Under the pieces are notes generated by a model. It was given only the letters and a program-made list of their open reading frames with translations. It was not told the DNA's origin and did not search any database. This document shows positions 35,178 to 44,806 of a stretch of DNA of 64,000 nucleotides, in pieces (the stretch's first letter is position 1; each line of letters begins with the position of its first letter). The position numbers and the translations under genes are program-made. This DNA comes from Gammaproteobacteria bacterium Ga0077536 (GTDB lineage Bacteria; Pseudomonadota; Gammaproteobacteria; Ga0077536), in the NCBI GenBank assembly GCA_001464935.1, contig LNEL01000059.1, forward strand, positions 62,001 through 126,000, given 5' to 3'.

Positions 35178-36107
35178 CTATGAGGCGGGCTGACGCGTTT
35201 CGCGCTGCAGTTCCTCGAGCAGCCGCTGCGCGAGGGGCGGCAGCTGGTCTGCGACGCGCGTGATCACGTGCACGTGATAGGACGGCAGCAGGTCTTCCGG
35301 CAGCAGCGGCCACAGCGCGTCCGGGCCCCGCGCCGCCACGACCGTGGGCAGGAAGCCGATGCCGACGCCGAGCCCGATCAGCCAGCGGACCTCGTTCAGA
35401 TCCTGCGCATGCCCACCGACGTGCGTGCCGAGACGATACCGGCGCCGGAAGTCGCTGAGTTCGACCGGCTCGTCGTCGCCGGTGTCGATGAAAACCTGAT
35501 CCGCGAGCTCATCCGGCAGGAACGGGGCGTGGCCGAACAACGGGTGACGATCGCCGCAGTAAAGCTGCTGCGTCTCGCGCATCAGCGGCTGATAGCGCAA
35601 ATCGACGCCCGGCGCGCTGTCGCAGGCGAAGCCGATGGTCGCCTCGCCGGCGCGCACCGCCTCGACCACCGTGCGCCACGGCGCGACTTCGATGCGGATC
35701 AGCGCGCGTGGGTGCTGCACGTGAAAGCGCGCGAGCGCATGGTCGAGCGTCGGACAGACGATCTGCGACAACATGTGCAGCGTCAGCGTGCCTTCGAGCG
35801 TATCGGCGGCGCCGGCCACCTCGCCCGGCATCGCCTGTACCTCGGCGAGCAGACGCTCGCAGATCGTGGCCAAGGCGCGCCCGGCCGGCGTCAGCATGAC
35901 GCCGGTGCTCGTGCGTTCGCACAGCGGACAGTCGAGCTGGGCCTCGAGCCGCTTCAACGCCGCGCTGACGCTCGGCTGCTGCATGTGGAGCGCGCGCGCC
36001 GTGGCACTGAGGCTGCCGCAGCGGGCAATCTCGTGAAAGACGCGAAACAGGTTCCAGTCGACCTGGCGGGCGAAGATCTGATCCCGGCTGGGCAGAGGCT
36101 TGTGCAT
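35178..36107 (-). CDS. LysR-family transcriptional regulator
   Basis: Protein of 309 aa with an N-terminal winged helix-turn-helix (FHEIARCGSLSATARALHMQQPSVSAALKRLEAQL split across residues about 25-58) and a periplasmic-binding-fold effector domain. The start at 36105-36107 gives about 15 residues before the helix-turn-helix, normal for the family. It ends 149 bp before the start of the 34246 gene, same strand; a role in controlling that operon is possible but not shown. The 36108-36343 gap on its upstream side contains a tandem CCGGTTCA pair near 36234. Confidence 0.9.
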   Translation of the reverse strand: MHKPLPSRDQIFARQVDWNLFRVFHEIARCGSLSATARALHMQQPSVSAALKRLEAQLDCPLCERTSTGVMLTPAGRALATICERLLAEVQAMPGEVAGAADTLEGTLTLHMLSQIVCPTLDHALARFHVQHPRALIRIEVAPWRTVVEAVRAGEATIGFACDSAPGVDLRYQPLMRETQQLYCGDRHPLFGHAPFLPDELADQVFIDTGDDEPVELSDFRRRYRLGTHVGGHAQDLNEVRWLIGLGVGIGFLPTVVAARGPDALWPLLPEDLLPSYHVHVITRVADQLPPLAQRLLEELQRETRQPAS

Positions 36108-36343
36108 CGGTGTCCTCGGGCAACGTGGCCGCCGGCATCGACGTGGCCGGACCCCCATCATAACCGCCACGGGCTGCCGGCAAGAGGCCGGATCGGGCCG
36201 CCGCTGTGTGCGGCGACGCACCGATGGTGCCGGTTCACCGGTTCAAGATACGCCACGGGACTGGCGCCAGCGCCAGACGCCTCTCGTTCGATGAAGCTTG
36301 CCGCAGCAGGCTCCTCGCCAGACCACTTTCAACGGTGAACAAG

Positions 36344-37156
36344 ATGCAGATACGCGTGGGCTTTGAAATGGAGTACGAGTGCGCCAGCGCGACGCCGATG
36401 ATCCTCGCGCTCAGCATTCACTATTCCCGCGCGTCGGATCTCGTGCGTCCGGATCACCTCGTCACCAGCCCCGCCGTGCCCGTCGCCGCGTATCGCGATC
36501 TGTTCGGCAACTGGTGCAGTCGCCTCGTCGCGCCGGCCGGCCGCTTCCGGATGAGTACCGATGCAATCGTCAACGACAGCGGCCTCGTCGACGTCGTCGC
36601 ACCCGATGCCGAACAGGTGCCGGTCGAGCAACTGCCCGAATCCACCCTCGTCTACCTGCTCGGCAGCCGCTACTGCGAAACCGATCAACTGTCCGATATC
36701 GCCTGGCAGCTGTTCGGCAGTGGGCCGACCGGCTGGGGGCGCGTGCAGGCCATTTGCGATTTCGTGCACGACCATATCGAGTTCGGCTACCCGCATGCGA
36801 GCCGCACGCGCACCGCCTGGGGTGCCTATCACGAAGGCCTCGGCGTGTGCCGCGACTACGCGCACCTCGCCATCGCGTTCTGCCGCTGCATGAACATCCC
36901 CGCGCGCTATTGCACGGGCTATCTCGGCGACATGGGGACCGAACCGCCCTACGGCACCATGGACTTTGCCGGCTGGTTCGAGGCCTTTCTCGGCGACCGC
37001 TGGTATACCTTCGACGCGCGCAACAACACGCCGCGCGTTGGCCGGGTGCTGATTGCCCGCGGTCGCGACGCCTGCGACGTCGCGCTGGCCAGCACCTTCG
37101 GCCCGAACACGTTGCAGCACTTTCGGGTGTGGGCCGATGAAGTGGACGCGGCGTGA
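36344..37156 (+). CDS. Transglutaminase-like protein (Anbu-cluster type)
   Basis: Protein of 270 aa with an N-terminal beta domain and a transglutaminase-like core. The nucleophile Cys is in GVCRDYAH near residue 169. The segment where the catalytic His normally sits (the xHAW position before E-x-x-L) reads MDFAGWFEAFL, with no His. The catalytic-Asp region is TFDARNNTPR. So the classical Cys-His-Asp triad is incomplete by eye. The start at 36344 begins the conserved first strand. It is followed by the Anbu gene 28 bp downstream, a known pairing. Confidence 0.85.
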   Translation: MQIRVGFEMEYECASATPMILALSIHYSRASDLVRPDHLVTSPAVPVAAYRDLFGNWCSRLVAPAGRFRMSTDAIVNDSGLVDVVAPDAEQVPVEQLPESTLVYLLGSRYCETDQLSDIAWQLFGSGPTGWGRVQAICDFVHDHIEFGYPHASRTRTAWGAYHEGLGVCRDYAHLAIAFCRCMNIPARYCTGYLGDMGTEPPYGTMDFAGWFEAFLGDRWYTFDARNNTPRVGRVLIARGRDACDVALASTFGPNTLQHFRVWADEVDAA

Positions 37157-37184
37157 TGCCCGTGTGTGCGCGCCGGAGACGGCG

Positions 37185-37907
37185 ATGACCTACTGTGTCG
37201 GCGTCCGGCTCGAACAGGGGCTGATCTTCGCCAGCGACTCGCGCACGCATGCCGGGGTCGACAACTACGCGACCTTCTGCAAGATGACCGTGTTCGAACG
37301 CGCCGGCGATCGCGTGCTCGTGCTGTTGAGCTCGGGCGGGCTCGCCGCCACGCAGACGGTCATCAACGTGCTGCGTCAGCGCGCCTGTGGCCCGCCGCCG
37401 CACCTGTGGAGCGTGCCGTCGATGTTCGACATCGCGAATCTCGTGTCCGATGCGATGCGCGACATCGAACGCCGCGACGGCCCGTTTCTCGAAGCCAGCG
37501 ATCTCAAGTTCAACGCGTCGTTCATCCTCGGCGGGCAGATCGCCGGCGAGGACATGCGCCTGTTCCGGATCTACGCCGAGGGCAATTTCATCGAGGCGAG
37601 CACCGACACGAACTTCCTGCAGACGGGCGAAGCGAAGTACGGCAAGCCGATTCTCGACCTCGCAGTGACCTCGACGGCGACCATGGAAGACGCGACGAAA
37701 TGCGTGCTCGTGTCGTTCGATTCGACGATGCTGAGCAATCTGTCGGTCGGGATGCCGATTGATCTTCTCTGCTACGCGCGCAACAGCCTGTGCGTCACGA
37801 TGCAGCGCCGCTTCCATGCGGGCGATCCCTACTTCGACGCACTGACCGCGCAGTGGCTGCAGGGCACGCGCAAGGTCTTTCGGGAGCTGCCCGCGCTGAC
37901 CTGGTGA
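37185..37907 (+). CDS. Anbu proteasome-like peptidase (ancestral beta subunit homologue)
   Basis: Protein of 240 aa of the proteasome-type Ntn-hydrolase family. It begins MTYCVGVRLEQGLIFASDSRT; removal of Met would expose Thr as the expected nucleophile, and the Asp/Lys framework (SDSRT and the Lys in CKMTVFE) fits the fold. Such genes usually stand beside transglutaminase-like, alpha-E and ATP-grasp genes; here only the transglutaminase-like partner is present. Physiological role in this lineage is unknown. Confidence 0.9.
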   Translation: MTYCVGVRLEQGLIFASDSRTHAGVDNYATFCKMTVFERAGDRVLVLLSSGGLAATQTVINVLRQRACGPPPHLWSVPSMFDIANLVSDAMRDIERRDGPFLEASDLKFNASFILGGQIAGEDMRLFRIYAEGNFIEASTDTNFLQTGEAKYGKPILDLAVTSTATMEDATKCVLVSFDSTMLSNLSVGMPIDLLCYARNSLCVTMQRRFHAGDPYFDALTAQWLQGTRKVFRELPALTW

Positions 37908-37934
37908 GCAGCGCGGACCGTGCCCGCGGTGCTC
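37906..37934. terminator. Hairpin shared by convergent Anbu and EthD genes
   Basis: GAGCAGCGCGG and CCGCGGTGCTC pair over 11 bp with one mismatch around a 7-nt loop. It overlaps both stop codons, leaving almost no other 3' sequence between the genes. Likely a bidirectional transcript end; no T-tract. Confidence 0.45.
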
Positions 37935-38601
37935 AGGGGATGACGGGATACTCCTGGCCGACGAAGCTTTCGATCGTCGCCATGTTCACGAACTTCACCG
38001 TGTCGGCCCACGCTACTTCCCGGAAGGCGGGGTCGACCAGCATCCGTTCGACCGCCGCGACATCGACCAGCCACAGCTGCGCGACGCCATCCCAGCGCGG
38101 TTCAGCGTAGCGGTAGGCGGCGTCGATCGTGTGCGCCTGCACGTAGCGGCGCAGACCCGGCACGGCGGCGACGATCGGGCCGTGGACGTCCAGCCAGTAG
38201 CGTTTGCCGTCCGCGTGCGAGAAGCCGGGCTGGCGCTTCAGTGCGAACACCATTTTCACCAGCGTCGGCAACGGCGGACCATCGATGAAGACATGGTCTT
38301 CGGTCGTCAGCCACTCGGTCCGCGACATGTCGATGAAGTTCGGTTCATCGGCGAGCGCGCCGTCGAGGTAGGCGGGGCTCCGCGCGAGGCTGGCGAGCGC
38401 CGCTTCGTCCTCGACCCACACTTCAGCGGCGCCGTCATATGGTGAGTTCTGGCCCGGAAACGGGACGCGATGCAACTGCACGTAACGCTTGAGTTCGGCG
38501 ATCCGCCGCACGATCGGCCCGTGCGTTTCCTTCCAGTACTGATGGAACGCGGCGTCGGTCAGCGTCGGCTTGCGGGTGATGAAATAGAAGATGTGCAGCA
38601 T
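37933..38601 (-). CDS. EthD-domain protein with two tandem domains
   Basis: Protein of 222 aa made of two similar halves of about 110 residues. Each begins with a strand and a K/R-P segment and contains the YW..HGPIV EthD signature (QYWKETHGPIV near 22 and YWLDVHGPIV near 137). EthD domains belong to the dimeric alpha/beta-barrel fold and are common in ring-degradation and ether-degradation loci. The start at 38599-38601 begins the first strand. No catalytic role can be assigned. Confidence 0.85.
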   Translation of the reverse strand: MLHIFYFITRKPTLTDAAFHQYWKETHGPIVRRIAELKRYVQLHRVPFPGQNSPYDGAAEVWVEDEAALASLARSPAYLDGALADEPNFIDMSRTEWLTTEDHVFIDGPPLPTLVKMVFALKRQPGFSHADGKRYWLDVHGPIVAAVPGLRRYVQAHTIDAAYRYAEPRWDGVAQLWLVDVAAVERMLVDPAFREVAWADTVKFVNMATIESFVGQEYPVIP

Positions 38602-38731
38602 CGGTGGTCGCTCGCAGCAGGGGACATGCGTCGAGCATAGCGCGGCCGGACGGTGTTTGCGCGCGGCCGTTCTCTTCGAGCTGACAGGCGCTCCTCGCTC
38701 TGGCCTGGATGAACCCGGGGTTCTCGGTGAC

Positions 38732-39349
38732 TTATTCCTGGTCCGCTTCCGTTGCACCCTCAACGCGCTGCAGCCCGCCGATCACGAAGTCGGTGACGAG
38801 CCGCGACATGTCGTCGTAGTCCAGCGCACCGCCTTCGCGGAACCAGGTGAACATCCAGTTGATCATGCCGAAGAAGAGCATCGCGAGCGGTTTCTCTATC
38901 TTCGTCACCGCGAGTGCCGGGTGCACCGCGGCGATGGCCTGCGCGAAGGCGGACACGACGGTGCGTTCCTTGGCGCGGATGCGCTGTTCATCGTCATCGT
39001 CGAGATACTTGATGTCCTGCACCAGCACCTGGTGGTGGGCGTGGGCGTGGGCATATTCCTCGACGAAGCGCGCGATCAGACGGCGCAGCCGCGCTTCGGC
39101 CGCCTGTGGTTGCGCGTGGACCTCCTCGACCAGCGCCGTCAGGCGATCGATATGGCCTTCGGCGATGGCGACGAGCAGCTGGTACTTGTCTTCGTAGTAG
39201 TGATAGAGCAGCGCCTTCGAAATGCCGGCCGCCGCCGCGAGTTCGTTCATCGACGTGCCCGGGAAACCGCGGCTCGCGAAGAGCCGCGCAGCGTGCTGAA
39301 GGATGGCCTGCTGCTGTTGCGGAAACCTGGCGGCGCGCCCGCGTGGCAT
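38732..39349 (-). CDS. TetR-family regulator at the end of the phenylacetate operon (PaaR-like)
   Basis: Regulator of 205 aa with the N-terminal TetR helix-turn-helix (ASRGFPGTSMNELAAAAGIS and KALLYHYYEDK) and a mostly helical ligand-binding domain. It is the last gene of the paa operon, 6 bp after paaE, which suggests that it controls the operon, probably in response to phenylacetyl-CoA, as TetR-type PaaR does in other bacteria. A palindrome suited to a TetR dimer lies before paaI at 44807-44826. Confidence 0.88.
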   Translation of the reverse strand: MPRGRAARFPQQQQAILQHAARLFASRGFPGTSMNELAAAAGISKALLYHYYEDKYQLLVAIAEGHIDRLTALVEEVHAQPQAAEARLRRLIARFVEEYAHAHAHHQVLVQDIKYLDDDDEQRIRAKERTVVSAFAQAIAAVHPALAVTKIEKPLAMLFFGMINWMFTWFREGGALDYDDMSRLVTDFVIGGLQRVEGATEADQE

Positions 39350-39355
39350 GCGGGC

Positions 39356-40426
39356 TCAGCGATCGTCGAAGCTGACGCAGACGCTGTCGCTCGTCGGATG
39401 CGCCTGGCAGGTGAGGATGAACCCGGCTTCGACATCCGATTTCATCAGCGCGAAGTTGCGGTCCATGCTGACGGTGCCGGCCGTCAGGCGCGCGCGGCAG
39501 GTCGAGCACACGCCGGACTTGCACGAGAACGGGAGATCGAGCCCGGCGGCGCGCGCGGCGTCGAGAATCGACGCGCCGTTGCGCGCCAGGCGCAGTGTCC
39601 TCGTCACGCCGTCCGCGACCACGGTGACCACGGCCTCCGGGCCGTCGGACGCAGCGCGTTCGCGCGCCACTGGCGGCAGATCGCCGGTGCCGAAGCGCTC
39701 GATGTGAATGTGATCTTCGGGCACGCCACGCTCGACCAGCACCGGCGCCAAGTCGTCGAGCATCGCCGACGGGCCGCACAGGAACACATCGTCGATGCCG
39801 TCCGCCGGCAGCAGGGTCTCGAGAAAGCGCCGCAGACGGGCCGCATCGAGCCGGCCGTCGAAGAGTTCGACCTCCTGCGCTTCGCGCGAGAACACGTGAT
39901 ACAGGGCGAAGCGGCCGAGATGCGCGTCCTTCAGATCCTCGAGCGCCTCGCGGAACATCACCGACGCCAGCTTGCGGTTGCCGTACAGCAGGCTCACCCG
40001 GCTCTGCGGCTCGCGCGTGAGCACGGACTTCGCGATCGACAGCAGCGGCGTGATCCCGCTGCCGGCCGCGATCAGCACGACGTGGCGCGCGCGCGTGGCA
40101 TCGGGCTCGGCGCAGAACGCGCCGTCGGGCGCCATGCATTCAATGACGTCGCCGGCGCGCAGTTCGCGGTTGGCCCAGGTCGAGAACAGGCCGCCCGGCA
40201 GTTCGCGGATGCCGATGCGCCATTCGCCGTCGTCGACGCCAGCGCACAGCGAATAGCTGCGCCGGTGCTCGTCGCCGTTGACGACACGCCGCAGGGTCAG
40301 GTGCTGGCCCGGCTTGAAGCTGAACGCCTGTCGCAGCGCGTCGGGCACCGCCAGGGTCACGGACACCGCGTCTTCGGTTTCGCGTCGCACTTCGGCGACC
40401 GGGATAGCGTGAAAGTGATGGGCCAT
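39356..40426 (-). CDS. paaE: Phenylacetyl-CoA epoxidase, reductase subunit PaaE
   Basis: Reductase of 356 aa: an FAD-binding beta-barrel (HRRSYSLCAG), an NAD(P)H-binding domain (LIAAGSGITPLLSI) and a C-terminal plant-type [2Fe-2S] ferredoxin domain (CKSGVCSTC plus a later Cys in LTCQ). It passes electrons to the PaaABC oxygenase. It lies 14 bp after paaD and 6 bp before the TetR gene, with tight operon spacing. Confidence 0.94.
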   Translation of the reverse strand: MAHHFHAIPVAEVRRETEDAVSVTLAVPDALRQAFSFKPGQHLTLRRVVNGDEHRRSYSLCAGVDDGEWRIGIRELPGGLFSTWANRELRAGDVIECMAPDGAFCAEPDATRARHVVLIAAGSGITPLLSIAKSVLTREPQSRVSLLYGNRKLASVMFREALEDLKDAHLGRFALYHVFSREAQEVELFDGRLDAARLRRFLETLLPADGIDDVFLCGPSAMLDDLAPVLVERGVPEDHIHIERFGTGDLPPVARERAASDGPEAVVTVVADGVTRTLRLARNGASILDAARAAGLDLPFSCKSGVCSTCRARLTAGTVSMDRNFALMKSDVEAGFILTCQAHPTSDSVCVSFDDR

Positions 40427-40440
40427 GGCGTCCGGGCGTG

Positions 40441-40929
40441 TCAGATGGGTTTGAAGTATTCGAACGGTTCACGGCAGGCGAGGCAGCGATAGAGCGCCTT
40501 GCAGGCGGTCGCGCCGAATGCCGATAGTTGCTCGCTGTGGGTGCTGCCACAGCGCGGGCAGCGGATGCGCGGCCGAAAGCGGACCGGCCGCGCGGCATCC
40601 GGCGCGAGCGTCTGCGGCGGCGCGATGCCGTAGGCGGCGAGGCGTGCCTTGGCGTCCTCGCTGAGCCAGTCGGTGGTCCAAGCCGGCGACAGTTGCAGAT
40701 GAACGGCCACGTCGTCGGCACCTGCCGCCTGCAGTGCGCGCACGATGTCGCGCTGAATCATTTCCGTCGCCGGACAGCCCGAGTAGGTCGGCGTGACCGT
40801 GACGTCGACATGGCCGTTCGCGCAGGCCACCTCGCGCACGATGCCGAGATCGGTGATCGAAATGGCCGGGATCTCCGGATCGGGGATCGCGGCCAGGGCC
40901 GACCACGCCTCTTCGCGGGTCAGACTCAC
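40441..40929 (-). CDS. paaD: Phenylacetyl-CoA epoxidase assembly/maturation protein PaaD
   Basis: Protein of 162 aa with an N-terminal MIP18/DUF59-type domain (IPDPEIPAISITDLGIV, TPTYSGCPATEMIQ) and a C-terminal zinc-ribbon-like region (CPRCGSTHSEQ then CLACREPFEYFKP). This layout is typical of PaaD, thought to help assemble the iron centre. It uses a GTG start at 40927-40929 that overlaps the paaC stop in GTGA, implying translational coupling. Confidence 0.93.
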   Translation of the reverse strand: MSLTREEAWSALAAIPDPEIPAISITDLGIVREVACANGHVDVTVTPTYSGCPATEMIQRDIVRALQAAGADDVAVHLQLSPAWTTDWLSEDAKARLAAYGIAPPQTLAPDAARPVRFRPRIRCPRCGSTHSEQLSAFGATACKALYRCLACREPFEYFKPI

Positions 40930-41705
40930 CACGTCGCGCCCGGGTGCGCGCGCGCGAGACTCTGCATCTCGGCGAGCAGGAAGCCCATGAACTCGCTGTG
41001 TCGCCCCTGCCGGCCGGTCGAACGGAACGGCGTCGCCCCGGGCAGTTCGAGCGTGGCCTCCGCGAGCACCGGCAGGAGCGCCGCATCCCAGGCGGCCCGC
41101 AGCGTGTCGACTGCAGGCCCGATGCCGGCGGCGACGGCGGCGCCGTCGATTTCGTCGGGGACGAAGAGTTCCGTCACGTACGGATAGAGATAGTTCAGCG
41201 CGGACTGCATCCGCGCGTGCGATTCGTCGGTGCCGTCGCCGAGGCGCACGACCCATTCGGACAGATGCTCGCAGTGGTAGCGCGTTTCCTTGCGCGACTT
41301 CTCGGCAATCGCGGCGAGTTCGGCATCGCGCGACTGCAGCAGCGGCGTCCACAGCGCCTGCTGCCAGCCGGCGTAGAACAGCGTGCGCAGGCAACTCTGC
41401 GCGAAATCGCCGTTCGGCAGTTCGACGAGCGTCGGGTTCAGGAATTCGGATTCGTCGCGCAGGAAGGCCAGCGCGTCTTCGTCGCGGCCGCGGTCTTCGA
41501 GCCGGCCCGCGTGGGTCAGCAGCAGGCGCGCCTGGCCGATCAGATCGAGGGCGACGTTCGTCAGCGCGATGTCTTCCTCGAGCACCGGTCCGTGGCCGCA
41601 CCATTCACCGAGGCGCTGGCCGAGGATCAGGGAGCCGTCGGCGATGCGCAAAACATAGCGCATGTGGTCGGCGCACAGGGCGCCCGCAGGCTGGGTCGAC
41701 GTCAT
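40926..41705 (-). CDS. paaC: Phenylacetyl-CoA epoxidase structural subunit PaaC
   Basis: Protein of 259 aa with the ferritin-like helical fold of PaaC. The start of the fold (RIADGSLILGQRLGEWCGHGPVLEEDIALTN in two pieces) and KSRKETRYHCEHLSEWVVRLG are conserved family segments. It is the non-catalytic partner of PaaA in the di-iron epoxidase. It is 16 bp downstream of paaB and overlaps paaD. Confidence 0.95.
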   Translation of the reverse strand: MTSTQPAGALCADHMRYVLRIADGSLILGQRLGEWCGHGPVLEEDIALTNVALDLIGQARLLLTHAGRLEDRGRDEDALAFLRDESEFLNPTLVELPNGDFAQSCLRTLFYAGWQQALWTPLLQSRDAELAAIAEKSRKETRYHCEHLSEWVVRLGDGTDESHARMQSALNYLYPYVTELFVPDEIDGAAVAAGIGPAVDTLRAAWDAALLPVLAEATLELPGATPFRSTGRQGRHSEFMGFLLAEMQSLARAHPGATW

Positions 41706-41721
41706 CGGGGATCTCCCACGC

Positions 41722-42012
41722 TCACATGTGGTTCACTTCTTCCGGCAGTTCGTAGAACGTCGGATGACGATAGACCTTGTCTTCCATCGGATCGAAGAAT
41801 GCGGCCTTGTCGCCCGGATCGGACGCAGTGATCTGATCCGATGGCACGACCCAGATTGACACCCCCTCCTGGCGGCGCGTGTAGACATCGCGCGCCATCT
41901 GCAGCGCGAGCGTCGCGTCCGGCGCGTGCACGCTGCCGGCATGCTTGTGATCGAGTCCGTTGCGGCTGCGGACGAAGACTTCCCACAGCGGCCATTCGTT
42001 GCGATTGTTCAT
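41722..42012 (-). CDS. paaB: Phenylacetyl-CoA epoxidase subunit PaaB
   Basis: Small subunit of 96 aa. WPLWEVFVRSRNGLDHKHAG and the middle ARDVYTRRQEGVSIWVV are characteristic of PaaB, which joins PaaAC units. AGGAGA is about 8 bp before the ATG. It is 17 bp after paaA in the operon. Confidence 0.95.
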   Translation of the reverse strand: MNNRNEWPLWEVFVRSRNGLDHKHAGSVHAPDATLALQMARDVYTRRQEGVSIWVVPSDQITASDPGDKAAFFDPMEDKVYRHPTFYELPEEVNHM

Positions 42013-42029
42013 CACGCGATTCTCCTGGT

Positions 42030-43028
42030 TCAGGCGGCGGCGGACTGGGCGCGCGCGGCACGTTTGCGGGCGTGGGCGAGCGCGGCTTCCCGCACCCAGG
42101 CCCCGTCTTCCCACGCGCCGACGCGGGCGGCCAGACGCTCCCTGTTGCACGGCCCATGGCCGTTGACGACGTTCCAGAACTCGCTCCAGTCGATCGTGCC
42201 GAAGTCGTGGTGGCCGCGCGCTTCGTTCCAGCGCAGATCGGGATCCGGGAACGTGACGCCGAGCACCTTGCCCTGCTCGACGGTGGCGTCGACGAACTGC
42301 TGGCGCAATTCGTCGTTCGAGATGCGCTTGATGCCCCACTTCATCGACGTTTCGGAATGCTGGGAGTCCTTGTCGTGCGGGCCGAACATCATCAGCACCG
42401 GCCACCACCAGCGGTTCACCGCGTCCTGCACCATGGCGCGCTGTGCATCCGTGCCCTGCATCATCGTGTGGAGCGCGTCGAAGCCCTGGCGCTGATGAAA
42501 GGATTCCTCCTTGCAGATGCGAATCATCGCGCGCGCGTACGGTCCGTAGGAGCAGCGGCACAACGGCACCTGGTTCATGATCGCGGCGCCGTCGACGAGC
42601 CAGCCGATCACACCGATGTCGGCCCAGGTCAGCGTGGGATAGTTGAAGATCGACGAGTACTTCGCCTTGCCGCTGTGCAGGGCGTCGATCAGATCGTCGC
42701 GCGACACGCCGAGCGTTTCGGCCGCGGCGTACAGGTAGAGCCCGTGGCCGCCCTCGTCCTGAATCTTCGCAAGCAGGATGGCCTTGCGCTTGAGGCTCGG
42801 CGCGCGCGAGATCCAGTTGCCTTCCGGCAGCATGCCGACGACTTCCGAATGCGCATGCTGGCTGATCTGCCGGATCAGGGTCTTGCGGTATGCCTCCGGC
42901 ATCCAGTCCTTCGCCTCGACGAATTCGCCGCGCGCGGCGCGCTCGTCGAACGCCGCGGCCCGCGCCGGATCGTCGACGGCGGCGGGCTTGCCGTCGCCGT
43001 GTGGAATGTCCATGGCCTGTGTGTACAT
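42030..43028 (-). CDS. paaA: Phenylacetyl-CoA epoxidase catalytic subunit PaaA
   Basis: Catalytic subunit of 332 aa. It has the di-iron-binding helices with the [12 protein letters not shown] motif (Glu and His ligands) and the [17 protein letters not shown] and [13 protein letters not shown] segments that supply the other Glu/His ligands. It epoxidises the ring of phenylacetyl-CoA with PaaBCE. It lies 10 bp downstream of paaK. All expected motifs seem intact. Confidence 0.96.
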   Translation of the reverse strand: MYTQAMDIPHGDGKPAAVDDPARAAAFDERAARGEFVEAKDWMPEAYRKTLIRQISQHAHSEVVGMLPEGNWISRAPSLKRKAILLAKIQDEGGHGLYLYAAAETLGVSRDDLIDALHSGKAKYSSIFNYPTLTWADIGVIGWLVDGAAIMNQVPLCRCSYGPYARAMIRICKEESFHQRQGFDALHTMMQGTDAQRAMVQDAVNRWWWPVLMMFGPHDKDSQHSETSMKWGIKRISNDELRQQFVDATVEQGKVLGVTFPDPDLRWNEARGHHDFGTIDWSEFWNVVNGHGPCNRERLAARVGAWEDGAWVREAALAHARKRAARAQSAAA

Positions 43029-43038
43029 GGGGCTTTCC

Positions 43039-44349
43039 TCAAGCTTCGTGACGACGATCGAAGACGCGCTTCGCCTTGCCGATCGTCACCCGTTCGATGG
43101 ATTGTGGATCGAGAACTTCGACCTTCGCCGAGATCCCGATCAAGGATTTGGCGCGATGGGCGAGTTCGTGCGCCAGTGCGTCGCGCCGCGCCGCAGCGGA
43201 TTCGTCGCGCAATTCGACCTGGATGCGGATGCGGTCGAGGTGCCCGTCCTTGTCGACGTGGATCAGATAGTGCGGCGCAAGGCCGTCCAGCGCGCAGACG
43301 ATTTCCTCGATCTGCGTCGGAAAGACATTCACACCGCGGATGATCAGCATGTCGTCGGAGCGGCCGGTGATCTTGCCGATGCGCCGCATCGAGCGCGACG
43401 TCGGCGGCAGCAGCCGTGTCAGGTCCCGCGTGCGGTAGCGGATGACCGGCAGGGCCTGCTTGGTCAGCGTGGTAATCACCAGTTCGCCCGGTTCGCCGTC
43501 CGGCAGCACGCGGCCGGTGTCGGGATCGATGATTTCGGGATAGAAATGGTCTTCCCAGATCACCGGCCCGTCTTTCGATTCGACGCACTCGTTCGCAACG
43601 CCGGGCCCCATCACCTCGGACAGCCCGAAGATGTCGACGGCGTCGATGCCCGTGCGCGCTTCCATCTCGGCGCGCATCGCCTCCGTCCATGGTTCGGCGC
43701 CGAAGATGCCGAGCTTCAGCGACGACTGCCGCGGGTCCAGTCCCGCCTGCTCCATCGCGTCGATCAGCGTCAGCATGTAGGACGGCGTGACCATGATGAT
43801 GTCGGGCCGGAAGTCCGCGATCAGCTGCAGCTGCTTGTCGGTCTGCCCGCCGGACATCGGCACCACGGTGCAGCCGAGGCGCTCGGCGCCGTAGTGCGCA
43901 CCGAGCCCGCCGGTGAACAGCCCGTAGCCGTAGGCCACGTGCACGATGTCACCCGCGCGGCCACCGGCGGCATGGATCGAACGCGCGACGAGGTTCGCCC
44001 AGGTGTCGATGTCGTCCTGCGTGTAGCCGACGACGGTCGGCTTGCCGGTAGTCCCGGACGACGCGTGCACGCGCACCACCCGTTCGCGCGGCACGGCGAA
44101 CATGCCGAACGGGTAGTTGTCGCGCAGATCGCCCTTGCTCGTGAACGGGAAGCGCGCGAGATCCTCGAGGCTTTTGAGGTCGGCGGGTGTGACGCCCTGC
44201 GCCTCGAACGCACGGCGGTAATGCGGGACGTTGGCGTAGACGTGTTCGAGCGTGGTCTTCAGGCGCGCCAGCTGCAGCGCGCCGATTTCATCGCGGCTCG
44301 CGATTTCGATGCGTTCCCGTGGCCCCCGCCGGTCGTGCGCGACGCCCAT
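43039..44349 (-). CDS. paaK: Phenylacetate-CoA ligase PaaK
   Basis: AMP-forming ligase of 436 aa that activates phenylacetate to phenylacetyl-CoA. The P-loop-like [15 protein letters not shown], the [10 protein letters not shown] motif and the C-terminal [16 protein letters not shown] are in the expected places. Length is typical. It is the second gene of the operon, 3 bp after paaI. The start at 44347-44349 is the first ATG after the paaI stop. Confidence 0.95.
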   Translation of the reverse strand: MGVAHDRRGPRERIEIASRDEIGALQLARLKTTLEHVYANVPHYRRAFEAQGVTPADLKSLEDLARFPFTSKGDLRDNYPFGMFAVPRERVVRVHASSGTTGKPTVVGYTQDDIDTWANLVARSIHAAGGRAGDIVHVAYGYGLFTGGLGAHYGAERLGCTVVPMSGGQTDKQLQLIADFRPDIIMVTPSYMLTLIDAMEQAGLDPRQSSLKLGIFGAEPWTEAMRAEMEARTGIDAVDIFGLSEVMGPGVANECVESKDGPVIWEDHFYPEIIDPDTGRVLPDGEPGELVITTLTKQALPVIRYRTRDLTRLLPPTSRSMRRIGKITGRSDDMLIIRGVNVFPTQIEEIVCALDGLAPHYLIHVDKDGHLDRIRIQVELRDESAAARRDALAHELAHRAKSLIGISAKVEVLDPQSIERVTIGKAKRVFDRRHEA

Positions 44350-44352
44350 CGC

Positions 44353-44796
44353 TCAGGCGCCGGCGACGGGCTTGCCGCGCAGCCGGTAGGACCGGCCGCG
44401 GACCAGCGCGATGAGTTCGTCGTGCTGATTGCGCACGGCGATGTCGTACACGCCGAGGCGACCGGCCTGGGACTGTTCGCAGGCATGCGCCTGCAGCAGG
44501 TCGCCGAGCTTGGCGCCCTTGAGGAACTCCGCGTCGATGCCGGACGCCAGGGTCATTTCGTTGTAGCTGTTGCAGGCGAACGCGAACGCGGTGTCGGCCA
44601 GCGTGGTGATGAAGCCACCGTGACACATGCCGAAGCCGTTCAGCATGTCCTGGCGCACGGTCATCGTCGCCGTCGCGCGGCCGGGCGCGATCGCGGCGAT
44701 CGCGATGCCCAGGCCCTGGCTGGCGTGGTCGTGCTCGAACATCGCCGCGCAGGCGCGCTCGGCGAGGGCTTGGGCGGCATCGGGGGTCTGGCTCAT
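44353..44796 (-). CDS. paaI: Hotdog-fold thioesterase PaaI
   Basis: Thioesterase of 147 aa with the hotdog fold; GFGMCHGGFITTLADTAFAF is the helix motif of the family. It removes CoA from ring-hydroxylated or dead-end phenylacetyl-CoA products. The ATG at 44794-44796 lies 10 bp from a palindrome that probably binds the TetR regulator, and an ATG ten codons further upstream (44826) would lie on the far side of that palindrome. This is the first gene of the paa operon. Confidence 0.93.
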   Translation of the reverse strand: MSQTPDAAQALAERACAAMFEHDHASQGLGIAIAAIAPGRATATMTVRQDMLNGFGMCHGGFITTLADTAFAFACNSYNEMTLASGIDAEFLKGAKLGDLLQAHACEQSQAGRLGVYDIAVRNQHDELIALVRGRSYRLRGKPVAGA

Positions 44797-44806
44797 GGCT
44801 TTATTC

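Noticed and set aside
38710..38731. GGTTCTCGGTGACTT downstream of the TetR gene, resembling one unit of the family 1 repeat.
   Set aside because: Only a single 12-bp unit, no GCCAC cap and no partner; likely chance.
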